From Rhodococcus sp. 1163 (GTDB lineage Bacteria > Actinomycetota > Actinomycetes > Mycobacteriales > Mycobacteriaceae): a stretch of DNA of 64,000 bases. The notes under the pieces are model-generated. The model was given only the letters and a program-made list of their open reading frames with translations, was not told the DNA's origin and ran no database searches. Location of the stretch: the NCBI RefSeq assembly GCF_002091985.1, contig NZ_MKKX01000020.1, positions 62,001 to 126,000 of the forward strand, in the 5' to 3' direction. Below, in pieces: positions 48,814 to 57,134 of this stretch (position 1 is the stretch's first letter; every line of letters starts with the position of its first letter). The position numbers were made by a program, and so were the translations under genes.

Positions 48814-50505
48814 TTGGAAACATTCACCGAAATCGTCCGGCTGCGCGCCGAGGACGACAAGGTCGGGCTCCGGTTCGACAACCAGTCCTGGACATGGCGC
48901 GAGGTCATCCAGGAAGGCGCCGACCGCGCAGCAGCCCTCGTGGGTCTCGTCTCGCCCGCGCCGGCTGACCGCCAAATCCACATCGGCGTGCTCCTGGAGA
49001 ACGTGCCGGACTTCGTCTTCTGGCTCACCGCGGGGCCGCTCGCCGGCGCGGCCGTCGTCGGCATCAACGCCAGCCGCAGCGGGCCCGAGTTGGCGCACGA
49101 CATCCAGCACGCCGACGTAGACATCATCATCACCGAGGACAAGCTCGCACACCTGGTGGAGGGCACCGGCCACGGCGTACCGCCGGAGCTGGTCCTCAAT
49201 GTCGACCAGCCGTCGTACCTGGAGACGCTGGCCCCGTACCGGGGCGCAGGCCTGCCCGAATCCATCACGACGCCGGATCAGCTGGCATTGCTCCTGTTCA
49301 GCTCAGGCTCGACCGGCGCACCCAAAGCTGTCATCGTCGGCCAGGGCAGACTGGGCCGTCTGGCCGAGGTACTCGTCGACCGGGTATCGATGCGCAGGGA
49401 TTCGGTCACCTACTTGTGCATGCCACTTTTCCACGGCAACGCCGTGATGATGAACCTCGCCGTCGCCATGCGAGTCGGCGCGACGGTGGGCATGACCAGG
49501 AAGTTCTCCGCCAGCAGGTTCGCCGACGATATCCACCGCTTCGGGGCGACCTACGTCAACTACGTCGGTCGGGCACTGTCCTACGTCCTCAGCCAGCCGG
49601 AGAATCCCCGCGACCGGACGGGCACCCTCGAGCTTGCCTTCGGCACCGAGGCCTCGGAAGCTGATGTCGCACGCTTCACCGAGCGGTTCGGTTGCGAGGT
49701 CATGGAGGGCTACGGGCTCAGCGAAGGAGTGTTCCGCCTTGGTCGCACCCCCGATTCCCCGGCCTATTCTTTGGGTAGGCCTCAAGGCGACCTCGACATC
49801 CGGGTGCTCGATGAGCAGACCGGGGAGGAGTGCCCACGGGCGGAGTTCGACACGAGCGGCCGGCTCACCAATCCCGCGGCGGTAGGCCAGATGGTCGCCG
49901 TTGGCCTTGCCCACACATTCGAGGGCTACTACAAAAACCCCGAGGCGATGAGCGACCGCGTCCGAGGCGAGGATTTCTGGTCCGGCGACCTGGGCTACCG
50001 AGACGCGGCGGGGTACTTCTACTTCGCCGGACGGTCCTCGGATTGGCTACGGGTCGATAGCGAGAACTTCTCCGCAGCACCAGTGGAGCGAGTGCTCCAG
50101 CGCGTCCCCGGCGTTGCTGCGGCACCCGTATTCGCGGTGCCCGACCCCAGCACGGGCGATCAAGTGATGTGCGCAGTGGAGATGGCCGCGGGCGAGCAGT
50201 TCGATGCCGCGGACTTCGGAGCGTTTCTCGCTGAGCAGCCGGAGATGGGTGCCAAGTGGTGGCCCACCTATGTGCGGGTGATCGACCAGATCCCGTTGAC
50301 CGGCAGCGGCAAGGTCAACAAGGCACCGCTTCGTAGTGCCGCGTGGAACACCCCCGACCCCATCTATATCCGGGTCGGCAAGACCAGCTCCTACGGCAAA
50401 CTCGATGACGTTCAGCGGGCAGCGATCGAGGCCGATTTCCTCAGCCACGGCCGCGCCGCACTCTTGCCTGCCCACCTACCCGAAGCCACACCAGCAACGA
50501 ACTGA
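48814..50505 (+). CDS. AMP-forming acyl-CoA synthetase, FadD17-like (563 aa)
   Basis: ANL ligase: P-loop LLFSSGSTGAPKAVIV, MPLFHGNAVMMN, FGTEAS, YGLSEGVFRLGRTPDSP, the hinge GRSSDWLRVDSENFSAAPVE and the catalytic lysine in PLTGSGKVNKAPLR. The GMSEG-equivalent and hinge sequences resemble the steroid-side-chain ligases FadD17/FadD19. It would activate the imported carboxylate with ATP and CoA, the entry step of the pathway. TTG start at 48814 with GGAG upstream; 94 bp after the SDR. Confidence 0.9.
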   Translation: METFTEIVRLRAEDDKVGLRFDNQSWTWREVIQEGADRAAALVGLVSPAPADRQIHIGVLLENVPDFVFWLTAGPLAGAAVVGINASRSGPELAHDIQHADVDIIITEDKLAHLVEGTGHGVPPELVLNVDQPSYLETLAPYRGAGLPESITTPDQLALLLFSSGSTGAPKAVIVGQGRLGRLAEVLVDRVSMRRDSVTYLCMPLFHGNAVMMNLAVAMRVGATVGMTRKFSASRFADDIHRFGATYVNYVGRALSYVLSQPENPRDRTGTLELAFGTEASEADVARFTERFGCEVMEGYGLSEGVFRLGRTPDSPAYSLGRPQGDLDIRVLDEQTGEECPRAEFDTSGRLTNPAAVGQMVAVGLAHTFEGYYKNPEAMSDRVRGEDFWSGDLGYRDAAGYFYFAGRSSDWLRVDSENFSAAPVERVLQRVPGVAAAPVFAVPDPSTGDQVMCAVEMAAGEQFDAADFGAFLAEQPEMGAKWWPTYVRVIDQIPLTGSGKVNKAPLRSAAWNTPDPIYIRVGKTSSYGKLDDVQRAAIEADFLSHGRAALLPAHLPEATPATN

Positions 50506-50619
50506 CACAGTCCTAGTTCAGAGGGTTCATCGTCGGACCACTCCCCCCTCGACAAGCGAACCCGACAAACAGCACTGGCCGCCCAGTGGCCTCGAATCGT
50601 TGAAAATCCAAGGAGACTG

Positions 50620-51534
50620 ATGAAGGTACTGATTATCGGTGGTACCGGCATGATCGGCACCGCCACCGCCACATACCTGCGCGAGCAGGGCGACGACGTG
50701 ACAGTGGCCGCCCGCAACGAGCCGGCGCCGGGCACGGTCGCCAACGAGTTCCCCGTCCTGCTCGGCGACTACAGCGAGGGAGGTTTCAACACCTCGGACC
50801 TGGCCCCGTTCGAGGGAATCGTCTTCGCCGCGGGCAACGACATCCGACACATCCCCGCAGACACCGACCGGGCCGAGTTCTGGGAGAAGATGCAGATCGG
50901 TGGCGTGCCGCGGTTCGCCGCGCTGGCCAAGGAGGCGGGCGTCCCGAACTTCGTCCAACTCGGAAGCTACTACCACCAGGTCCTGCCGGAGCTGGTCGAG
51001 ACCGACGACTACGTCCGCGCCCGCGCGCTGGCCGATGAGCGCGCTCGAGCTCTCGGCGACGACCAGTTCACCGTCTCCACCCTCAACGCGCCCAACATCC
51101 TCGGCGTAACCCCCGGCCCCTCGATGGCACGCATCGGCCGATTCCTCGATTGGGCCGACGGCAAAAAGCCGGAGATCCCGAACTTCACCCCCGCGGGCGG
51201 CACCAACTACATGTCGGTGCGCTCACTCGCCGAGGCGGTCGGGGGTGCGCTGCGCAACGCCGAGACCGGCACGGCGTATCTGCTGGGCGACGCGAACCTC
51301 GCCTTCCGCGAGTACTTCCAGATGATTTTCGACGCGGCGGGCAGCACCATCACGCTCGTCGCGCGCGATGAGGAGCACCCGATGCTCCCCGACGCGTTCA
51401 TCGTGCAGGGCCGCGGCAACACGATCTCCTACGAGACGGATCCGGCCCAGACCGCGGCACTGGGCTACACCCAGGGCGACGCGCCCCGCGCGATCGCAGA
51501 GATGGTCGCCCAGACCCGCGCCGGCCTGGCATGA
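50620..51534 (+). CDS. NAD-dependent epimerase/dehydratase-family (extended SDR) protein (304 aa)
   Basis: Extended SDR: KVLIIGGTGMIGTATATYLREQG, FEGIVFAAGNDIRHIPAD, NFVQLGSYYHQVLPELVETDDYVRARALADE, then a C-terminal substrate part. The usual YxxxK is changed (YYHQV, YVRAR), so activity may be atypical. Relatives include 3beta-hydroxysteroid dehydrogenase/isomerases and isoflavone-reductase-like proteins. AAGGAG precedes the ATG; overlaps the next SDR by 4 bp. Confidence 0.82.
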   Translation: MKVLIIGGTGMIGTATATYLREQGDDVTVAARNEPAPGTVANEFPVLLGDYSEGGFNTSDLAPFEGIVFAAGNDIRHIPADTDRAEFWEKMQIGGVPRFAALAKEAGVPNFVQLGSYYHQVLPELVETDDYVRARALADERARALGDDQFTVSTLNAPNILGVTPGPSMARIGRFLDWADGKKPEIPNFTPAGGTNYMSVRSLAEAVGGALRNAETGTAYLLGDANLAFREYFQMIFDAAGSTITLVARDEEHPMLPDAFIVQGRGNTISYETDPAQTAALGYTQGDAPRAIAEMVAQTRAGLA

Positions 51535-52340
51535 CCGACACCGACGCGCTGCTCGGGCAGCTGCTCATCGGCAAGTCGGCCATCGTCACCGGCGGGGCAC
51601 AGGGAATCGGGGCCGCAATCAGCCGGCTGTTCGCAGCGCACGGGGCTGCGGTGGTGGTGGTCGACAACGATGTGGCGGCTGCCGCATTGGCCCGCGAGGT
51701 GCCCGCCATCACGGCCGTCATCGCGGACGCCACCGACCCGGCCGTGGCGCTCGATCTCGCTGCGCATCAGCCGGACATCCTCGTCAACAACGTCGGCCAC
51801 TTCCTGCGGCCCCCGATCACCTTCGTCGAGGCCGACCCCAGCGAGTGGGTCCAACTCGGAGAGATCAACCTCGGCCACGCCATGCGCGCTACGCACGCGG
51901 TACTGCCGGGCATGATCGAGCGTGAACGAGGCGGGTCCATCATCAACCTGACCACCGTCGAAGCACACCGCGGTATCCCCGGCCACACCGTGTACGCCAC
52001 CTACAAGGCGGCGCTGCGGCACTTCACACGCAGCCTCGCACTGGAGGTGGGTCCTCATGGCATCCGGGTCAACAACATTGCGCCCGACCTCATCGAAACC
52101 CCGCAGGTGCCCTACACGAATTTGGTCGCCGAACAGGATCGGCACCACTGGCCCCGGTGGGCCCCACTGGGCGGCCCGGGTACCCCGCACGACGTGGCGG
52201 GGCCGGCGCTGTTTCTGGCCTCGGAGATGTCCCGGTACGTCACCGGCACCACCGTGCACGTCGATGGAGGCAGCGATGCCGCTGGTGGGTGGTTCGCGCG
52301 GCCGAACGGGACATGGACCAATCGACCCCTGAATCCCTGA
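51531..52340 (+). CDS. Short-chain dehydrogenase/reductase (269 aa)
   Basis: SDR with AIVTGGAQGIGAAISRLFA, DNDVAAAALA (NAD-type aspartate), DILVNNVGHF, SIINLTTVEAHRG and YATYK as the catalytic Tyr-Lys pair; the catalytic serine is probably replaced by threonine in LTTVE. C-terminus TGTTVHVDGGSDAAGGW. Last gene of the long rightward operon, followed by a perfect terminator hairpin. Confidence 0.87.
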   Translation: MTDTDALLGQLLIGKSAIVTGGAQGIGAAISRLFAAHGAAVVVVDNDVAAAALAREVPAITAVIADATDPAVALDLAAHQPDILVNNVGHFLRPPITFVEADPSEWVQLGEINLGHAMRATHAVLPGMIERERGGSIINLTTVEAHRGIPGHTVYATYKAALRHFTRSLALEVGPHGIRVNNIAPDLIETPQVPYTNLVAEQDRHHWPRWAPLGGPGTPHDVAGPALFLASEMSRYVTGTTVHVDGGSDAAGGWFARPNGTWTNRPLNP

Positions 52341-52421
52341 ACCCAGGAGCTGGTTCCGTCGACGGCAGCGGCGGGAGTCGTTCGCTGTTCGCGTAGCAAT
52401 TGCCAACGTGAGAGTCCACCC

Positions 52422-52463
52422 GATCGACCCATCACCACCAACCACGATGGTGATGGGTCGATC
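52422..52463. terminator. 16-bp perfect inverted repeat between convergent genes
   Basis: GATCGACCCATCACCA (52422-52437) pairs exactly with 52448-52463 around a 10-bp loop. It lies between the end of the rightward operon (52340) and the end of the leftward SDR gene (52536), the place for a bidirectional terminator. Confidence 0.8.
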
Positions 52464-52535
52464 AACTCTTGCTGCAAGTCGCTTCGAGGTGGCGGATACT
52501 GCCTGCCGAAAGGCCGACTGCACTGGTCGCCCGTG

Positions 52536-53459
52536 CTACTGGCCCCCTGCGATCGCTCCAGTGGTATCCAACGCGTTGATGCTGGTCGCCGCGTAGCTCT
52601 GTCCCTCCGGAAGATCCTCTATGTACGGGACGACTTGCTCTGCCAATTCAGCCACCGAGAAACTCCCGTTCGCAGCCACGAACTTCTCCTGTACGACAGG
52701 TGGTGCCATAAGCGCGACCATGTCGCCGTAGACGATGAAGACCTGGCCGTTGACCTTCTCCGCGGCCGGGGCGGCGAGGAACGAGACGCACGTGGCGACC
52801 CGCTCGGGGGCCATGATGTCCAGACCGTCGCGTTCCGTGCCCTCGCCGAAGACTGCGGCCGTCATCTCGGTGCGAGCGCGCGGGCAAATCGCGTTCGCCG
52901 TCACCCCGTAGCGCGATAGCCCACGGGCGGTCGACAGCGTCAACGCAACGATGCCAGCCTTGGCCGCAGCGTAGTTGGCTTGGCCGGCCCCACCCAAAAG
53001 GAACGCCTCCGACGCAGTGTTGATCACACGGCCGTACACCGGTCCGCCGATCGCCTTCGAGGCTGATCGCCAGTGCACAGCTGCGGCGCGGGAAACCGAT
53101 GCATGTCCCTTCAAGTGGACGGCGATCACATCGTCCCACTGCTTCTCGGTCATGTTGAACAGCATCGTGTCGCGCGTAATGCCAGCATTGTTGACCACGA
53201 TGTCCAGGCTGCCGAAGTTCGTTACCGCGGCCTCGACGAGTCGCTCTCCGAGTGACCAATCACTGACGTCGCCGAGCACAGCGACGGCCCGACCGCCCGA
53301 TGTCTCGATCTCGCGCGCTACAGCTTCGCCCGCTGGGCCGACGTCATTGACCACGACGCTTGCACCCAGTGCTGCCAGGCCCAATGCCTCGGCCCGGCCG
53401 AGGCCCGAACCTGCCCCGGTAATGATGGCAGAGCGGCCTGAAAGATCGATGTTCTGCAT
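52536..53459 (-). CDS. SDR of the 17beta-HSD4/ChsB1 type (307 aa)
   Basis: SDR with AIITGAGSGLGRAEALGLAALG, VVVNDVG, DIVVNNAGITRDTMLFNMTEKQWDDVIAVHLKG, VINTASEAFLLG, NYAAAK and a C-terminal extension. The NDVG, RDTMLFNMTEKQWDDVI and long tail are characteristic of Hsd4A/ChsB1, the 3-hydroxyacyl-CoA dehydrogenase of cholesterol side-chain degradation. GAGG lies upstream of the ATG. Convergent with the long operon; promoter shared with no obvious KstR2 box of its own. Confidence 0.9.
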   Translation of the reverse strand: MQNIDLSGRSAIITGAGSGLGRAEALGLAALGASVVVNDVGPAGEAVAREIETSGGRAVAVLGDVSDWSLGERLVEAAVTNFGSLDIVVNNAGITRDTMLFNMTEKQWDDVIAVHLKGHASVSRAAAVHWRSASKAIGGPVYGRVINTASEAFLLGGAGQANYAAAKAGIVALTLSTARGLSRYGVTANAICPRARTEMTAAVFGEGTERDGLDIMAPERVATCVSFLAAPAAEKVNGQVFIVYGDMVALMAPPVVQEKFVAANGSFSVAELAEQVVPYIEDLPEGQSYAATSINALDTTGAIAGGQ

Positions 53460-53534
53460 GCTTTGTCCTCTTGCTGGTAATGGACCATTGGTCTCGGAGC
53501 CACTTATGTCTTACGGCCAACCGCAACGTGGGGC

Positions 53535-53696
53535 CTAGCGTCTACGCGACCCTGTCCGGGGCGAAGCTTCGGTAGGCGACGTCCTGAGATGCCCCAGTGC
53601 CATCCAGCGGCGCAGCAAGTTCAGTTGGCATTCATCTTGACGATAGTAGCCATCGGCGGTGATGAAGTTGAGAGCTGTTTGCTCGTAGCCACTCAT
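53535..53696 (-). CDS. Small ORF or gene remnant (53 aa)
   Basis: On the minus strand an open frame starts MSGYEQTALNFITADGYYRQ and continues DECQLNLLRRWMALGHL before a Ser/Arg-rich end. The first 37 residues look like a real amphipathic protein segment with aromatic residues, not translated noise, but a stop lies just upstream and no good ribosome site is seen. It may be a small protein or the surviving end of a larger gene. Family not recognised. It precedes the ChsB1-like gene on the same strand. Confidence 0.35.
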   Translation of the reverse strand: MSGYEQTALNFITADGYYRQDECQLNLLRRWMALGHLRTSPTEASPRTGSRRR

Positions 53697-53813
53697 GCCG
53701 AAGTCGGACGGTCATCAGTCCGTGCGCGCGCCTCCGTCCGGATGCTATCCGTAGGATTTCGTTTACCCCTCGGCCTCCCTCTGTTTTTGGTAGCCTTCTG
53801 CTGCTACAAGAAA

Positions 53814-53827
53814 ATCAAGCGCTTGAT
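53814..53827. promoter_or_regulatory. KstR2-like palindromic operator, site 3
   Basis: ATCAAGCGCTTGAT is a perfect 14-bp palindrome fitting AnCAAGnnCTTGnT and is nearly identical with its flanks to site 2. It lies 49 bp upstream of the ATG of the second substrate-binding lipoprotein gene. Apart from the small ORF at 53535-53696, nothing else is supported in the 417 bp between 53460 and 53876. Confidence 0.8.
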
Positions 53828-53876
53828 CAAGTGGAAATCACGTGATGGACCGCCCCGAACAAGCTGGAGGAGCACG

Positions 53877-55493
53877 ATGCTATTTCCTGGCAAACGACGA
53901 TTTGGCACTATTGCCATCGCCACCATGGCCAGCGGCCTGTTACTCGTAGGCTGCACGAGTAACAGCGACAACGACGGCTCTGGTTCGACCGACGCCCAGT
54001 CCGCGCCCGGGTCTATCGGCATTGTCGGCGATCAAGGCAAGGGCGGCGATCCGGTTGAGGGCGGCACGCTGAGCTTCGCCGGCTACTCCCCAGTCTCCAC
54101 GCTCGATCCCGCCAAGACCCAGCCCGCGGGTTCCACGGGCGGCACCGAGATGGCGGCGGTCTACGACCTACTTGTCCGCTACGACGCAACCACCGAAGCC
54201 TTCGAGCCGCAGCTGGCGAAATCACTCGACTCGAACGACGATTCGACGGTCTGGACCTTGAAGCTCCGTGACGGCGTCAAGTTCAGCGACGGCACCCCGC
54301 TCGACGCCGAAGCCGTCGTCGCCAGCACCAACCGCTTCAATACGAATCGTGGCGGCAACAGCCAGGCGTTCACCGCCGGCGTCAAGTCCGTCGAGGCCAC
54401 CGACGCCTCCACCGTGACCTACACGATGAACCAGCCCTGGACCGAGTTCCCTTCCATGCTTGCGTTCGGCCACGGCATGGTCGTCGCTGCCGGCTCGGAT
54501 CAGCCAGACGGCACGTTCAAGCCGATCGGGGCCGGCGCATACACGATGGAGAGCCTCACCCCCGGAGCCGACCTGGTGCTTCAAGCTCGCGAGGACTACT
54601 GGAACGGCAAACCGAACTTGGACACCCTCAAGTTCGTAGCCATCAAGGATGACCAGCCCAAGATCGACGCACTCAACAGCGGGGGCATTCAGATGGCGTT
54701 CCTCATCAACGACGACGCCGTGGACACTGCCATGGCCACCCTGCCCGGGTACCTCGAGACCGTCAGCCTCGGCAACTCCGTTGTGCAGATCAACCAACGC
54801 GAGGGCCGTCCCGGTGCCGACGTACGGGTGCGCAAAGCAATGCAGATGACCATCGACCCCACCGTCGTCGACACGCGCGCCAAGAACGGTGAGGGCATGC
54901 CCGGCACCGAGATGTTCCAGTCCTGGTCCAAGTGGCACAACGACATCGCCCCTGTGCCGCTGGATACCGATAAGGCGAGGGCACTCGTCGACGAGGCAAA
55001 AGCAGACGGCTTCGACGGGAAGATCACGTACTTCACAACCCAGACGCAGTCCGGACAGGCCACGGCTCTTTCCATTCAGGCGATGTTGCAGCCGGTCGGT
55101 ATCGACGTGACCATCGAATACGGAGCATCGGTCACCGATGTCGTCAAGCGCCTTTACGTCGACAAAGACTTCGATATTTCCACCGGCTCGTACAGCATCG
55201 CGGATCCAGCCCCGTTCACGCGCCTGTACAGCGCTTTGAACAGCACCTCGAGTAACAACATCATCGGAGTCGACGACCCGACGATGGACAAAATCCTGAG
55301 TGATGTCCAGACAGCGAAGGACGACGATGCGAAGCGCGCGGCATTAGCCGACCTGCAGACGGAGGTCAATTCGACGGCTCCGTTCCTGCCGCTCGCGGCC
55401 GGTCACAGTTTCGTGCCATGGACCGACAACGTCTACGGTGTAGTCCCGTCACTCGACGCCATCATGTTGCTCGACCAGGCCTGGATCGAGTAG
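53877..55493 (+). CDS. ABC transporter substrate-binding lipoprotein, family 5 (538 aa)
   Basis: Lipoprotein signal with LLLVGC and C26, then an SBP_bac_5 protein: GGTLSFAGYSPVSTLDPA, LKLRDGVKFSDGTPLDAEAVV, PIGAGAYTMESL, AREDYWNGKPNLDTLKF and GRPGADVRVRKAMQMTIDPTVV. These blocks align with the lipoprotein at 30991 over the whole length. No permease or ATPase lies nearby. GGAGGAG precedes the ATG; the longer frame to 53589 would run across the operator. Regulated with the island by site 3 (inferred). Confidence 0.9.
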   Translation: MLFPGKRRFGTIAIATMASGLLLVGCTSNSDNDGSGSTDAQSAPGSIGIVGDQGKGGDPVEGGTLSFAGYSPVSTLDPAKTQPAGSTGGTEMAAVYDLLVRYDATTEAFEPQLAKSLDSNDDSTVWTLKLRDGVKFSDGTPLDAEAVVASTNRFNTNRGGNSQAFTAGVKSVEATDASTVTYTMNQPWTEFPSMLAFGHGMVVAAGSDQPDGTFKPIGAGAYTMESLTPGADLVLQAREDYWNGKPNLDTLKFVAIKDDQPKIDALNSGGIQMAFLINDDAVDTAMATLPGYLETVSLGNSVVQINQREGRPGADVRVRKAMQMTIDPTVVDTRAKNGEGMPGTEMFQSWSKWHNDIAPVPLDTDKARALVDEAKADGFDGKITYFTTQTQSGQATALSIQAMLQPVGIDVTIEYGASVTDVVKRLYVDKDFDISTGSYSIADPAPFTRLYSALNSTSSNNIIGVDDPTMDKILSDVQTAKDDDAKRAALADLQTEVNSTAPFLPLAAGHSFVPWTDNVYGVVPSLDAIMLLDQAWIE

Positions 55494-55499
55494 GGGCCT

Positions 55500-55515
55500 C
55501 GAGGCGAACGCCTCG
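55500..55515 (+). terminator. Hairpin after the second lipoprotein gene
   Basis: CGAGGC-GAAC-GCCTCG forms a short stem with tetraloop (one more pair possible) 7 bp after the stop codon. No U-tract. Confidence 0.5.
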
Positions 55516-55543
55516 AATTCGGGACTGCTGTCGCGCTGACCGC

Positions 55544-55613
55544 ACACCCTTTTTGTCGAGTGAACCCCCTTGCTCTCGAAAGAGCTTGGGGGTTCACTCG
55601 GCAAAAAGGGTGT
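55544..55613. repeat. 70-bp imperfect inverted-repeat element
   Basis: Two 33-bp arms (55544-55576 and 55581-55613) differ at three positions around loop CGAA. The arms begin ACACCCTTTTTG and contain GAGTGAACCCCC. It lies between the island end and the S4-domain gene, which converge. A bidirectional terminator or a small mobile palindrome (REP/MITE-like) are the options. The remaining 268 bp to 55881 contain no supported gene. Confidence 0.75.
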
Positions 55614-55881
55614 TCACTTACCCCGGCGATCACAGGTCATGCACACAGCAAAGAGAAGTTGGCCAACTCCGACCGCAGATTGTTCAGCGCTCGGTGCTGC
55701 GCTACCCGAACCACCCCAGCGATCTTACTCAGGGCGCGGCCCGTTTACGGGGCCGTCATTCCCACACGACGCACAAGTCGGATTGGCTTCGATCGTGTCG
55801 AACCGACGTAAACGTTGTGGACGTCCTGTGCCCGGACCTCCACGTTCTGGTGCCGTTTCGTCGACAACCAAATAGTTCGGC

Positions 55882-56253
55882 TCACATACCTCGGAGCTTG
55901 TCGAGGTCGCGTCTTTCGCGTTTCGTGGGCCGTCCTGCACCGCGGTCTCGCCGCGGTTGCGAGGCGAGAACTTCCTTCGGCGGTGGCGGTGGGCTGCGAT
56001 CGATCATGCATTCCGCCACGACACCGGCACCGACACGTTTGGCGATTGCTCGCGTGACGACGACGATCTTCTCCGCGCCGTCGACACGCAAGCGGATCTC
56101 GTCGTCGGGACCGATACGTTGCCCGGCCTTGGCCGGGGTGCCGTTGACGCGGACATGACCGGATCGGCAGGCTGCCGCAGCAGCCGACCGTGTCTTGAAC
56201 AGCCGGACAGCCCAGACCCAACTGTCGACCCGCACACTCTGTGTTTCGACCAT
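55882..56253 (-). CDS. S4-domain RNA-binding protein, Hsp15-like (123 aa)
   Basis: An S4 domain fills the first 60 residues: VRVDSWVWAVRLFKTRSAAAAACRSGHVRVNG, then KAGQRIGPDDEIRLRV. The C-terminal half is basic and proline-rich (RSPPPPPKEV, GRPTKRERRDL), like heat-shock protein 15, which binds stalled 50S-tRNA complexes. It starts 13 bp after nadC on the same strand, so it is the last gene of the nad operon. ATG at 56253 preferred over the GTG at 56262. Confidence 0.88.
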   Translation of the reverse strand: MVETQSVRVDSWVWAVRLFKTRSAAAAACRSGHVRVNGTPAKAGQRIGPDDEIRLRVDGAEKIVVVTRAIAKRVGAGVVAECMIDRSPPPPPKEVLASQPRRDRGAGRPTKRERRDLDKLRGM

Positions 56254-56265
56254 CGACAACACAAC

Positions 56266-57132
56266 CTACATGTCGAGCCCGAGGTCGAGAACAGTCACCG
56301 AATGAGTGAGACCCCCGACCGCAAGGAAATCGACACCGGTCTTCGCGTAGTCGTGCGCCACATCCAATGTCAGTCCACCCGAGGACTCGAGCTTGGTGTG
56401 CGGTGAGAGTTTCACGCGTCGCTGGACCGCCATCTGGGTCTGCCACAGCGCGAAGTTGTCGAGCAGCACCAATTCGACTCCCTCGGCGAGTACCTCGTCG
56501 AGCTGCTCGAGGCTGTCGATTTCGACTTCGCAGGCGATATGGGGTGCGGCAGCGCGAACTGCCCGCAAAGCGGCGACTATCGAGCCGGCAGCGGCCACAT
56601 GGTTGTCCTTGATCAGCGCAGCGTCACCGAGACCCATGCGATGGTTCACTCCTCCTCCGGCGCGGACGGCGTACTTCTGCAGCGCACGAAGACCAGGCAA
56701 GGTCTTGCGGCTGTCACGGATCTTCGCATCACTGTCGGCGACTTCGGCAACCCATGCCGCGGTGGTGGTGGCGATGCCGGACAGATGGCACATCAAATTC
56801 AGCATCGTCCGTTCCGCTGTCAACAGCGAACGCGTCGGCGCTGTCAGGCTCAGAATCGACTGTCCGGCTTCGACTTCGGTTCCGTCTGCAACTCGATCGA
56901 CAACCTCGTATGCCCCTTCACCGATGACCTCGTCCAGGACGAGCAGCCCTACGTCGATCCCGGCCACAGTCCCTGCCTGGCGGGCGACGACGGATGCCGA
57001 CGCGATGGCGTCGGCGGGGACCGTTGCGATAGTCGTCACGTCCGGCCCGTAGCGCAGGTCCTCGTCGAGGGCGGTTCGAATGAGTGCACGCACCTCGTGT
57101 GGGTCGAGTCCCTGATCGGTCAGTGCACTCAC
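56266..57132 (-). CDS. nadC: Nicotinate-nucleotide diphosphorylase (288 aa)
   Basis: Converts quinolinate and PRPP to nicotinate mononucleotide. Hallmarks: ALDEDLRYGPDVTT, ERTMLNLMCHLSGIAT, IRDSRKTLPGLRALQKYAVRAGGG, HRMGLGDAALIKDNH, VEIDSLEQL, LLDNF and ESSGGL. The GTG at 57132 is preceded by AGGAG and lies 2 bp after the nadB stop. The catabolic island begins beyond the S4 gene downstream. Confidence 0.96.
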   Translation of the reverse strand: MSALTDQGLDPHEVRALIRTALDEDLRYGPDVTTIATVPADAIASASVVARQAGTVAGIDVGLLVLDEVIGEGAYEVVDRVADGTEVEAGQSILSLTAPTRSLLTAERTMLNLMCHLSGIATTTAAWVAEVADSDAKIRDSRKTLPGLRALQKYAVRAGGGVNHRMGLGDAALIKDNHVAAAGSIVAALRAVRAAAPHIACEVEIDSLEQLDEVLAEGVELVLLDNFALWQTQMAVQRRVKLSPHTKLESSGGLTLDVAHDYAKTGVDFLAVGGLTHSVTVLDLGLDM

Positions 57133-57134
57133 TG

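Noticed and set aside
55725..55940. 71-aa minus-strand frame with two cysteines
   Set aside because: Overlaps the S4-domain gene in another frame and has no recognisable motif beyond a chance CxxC.
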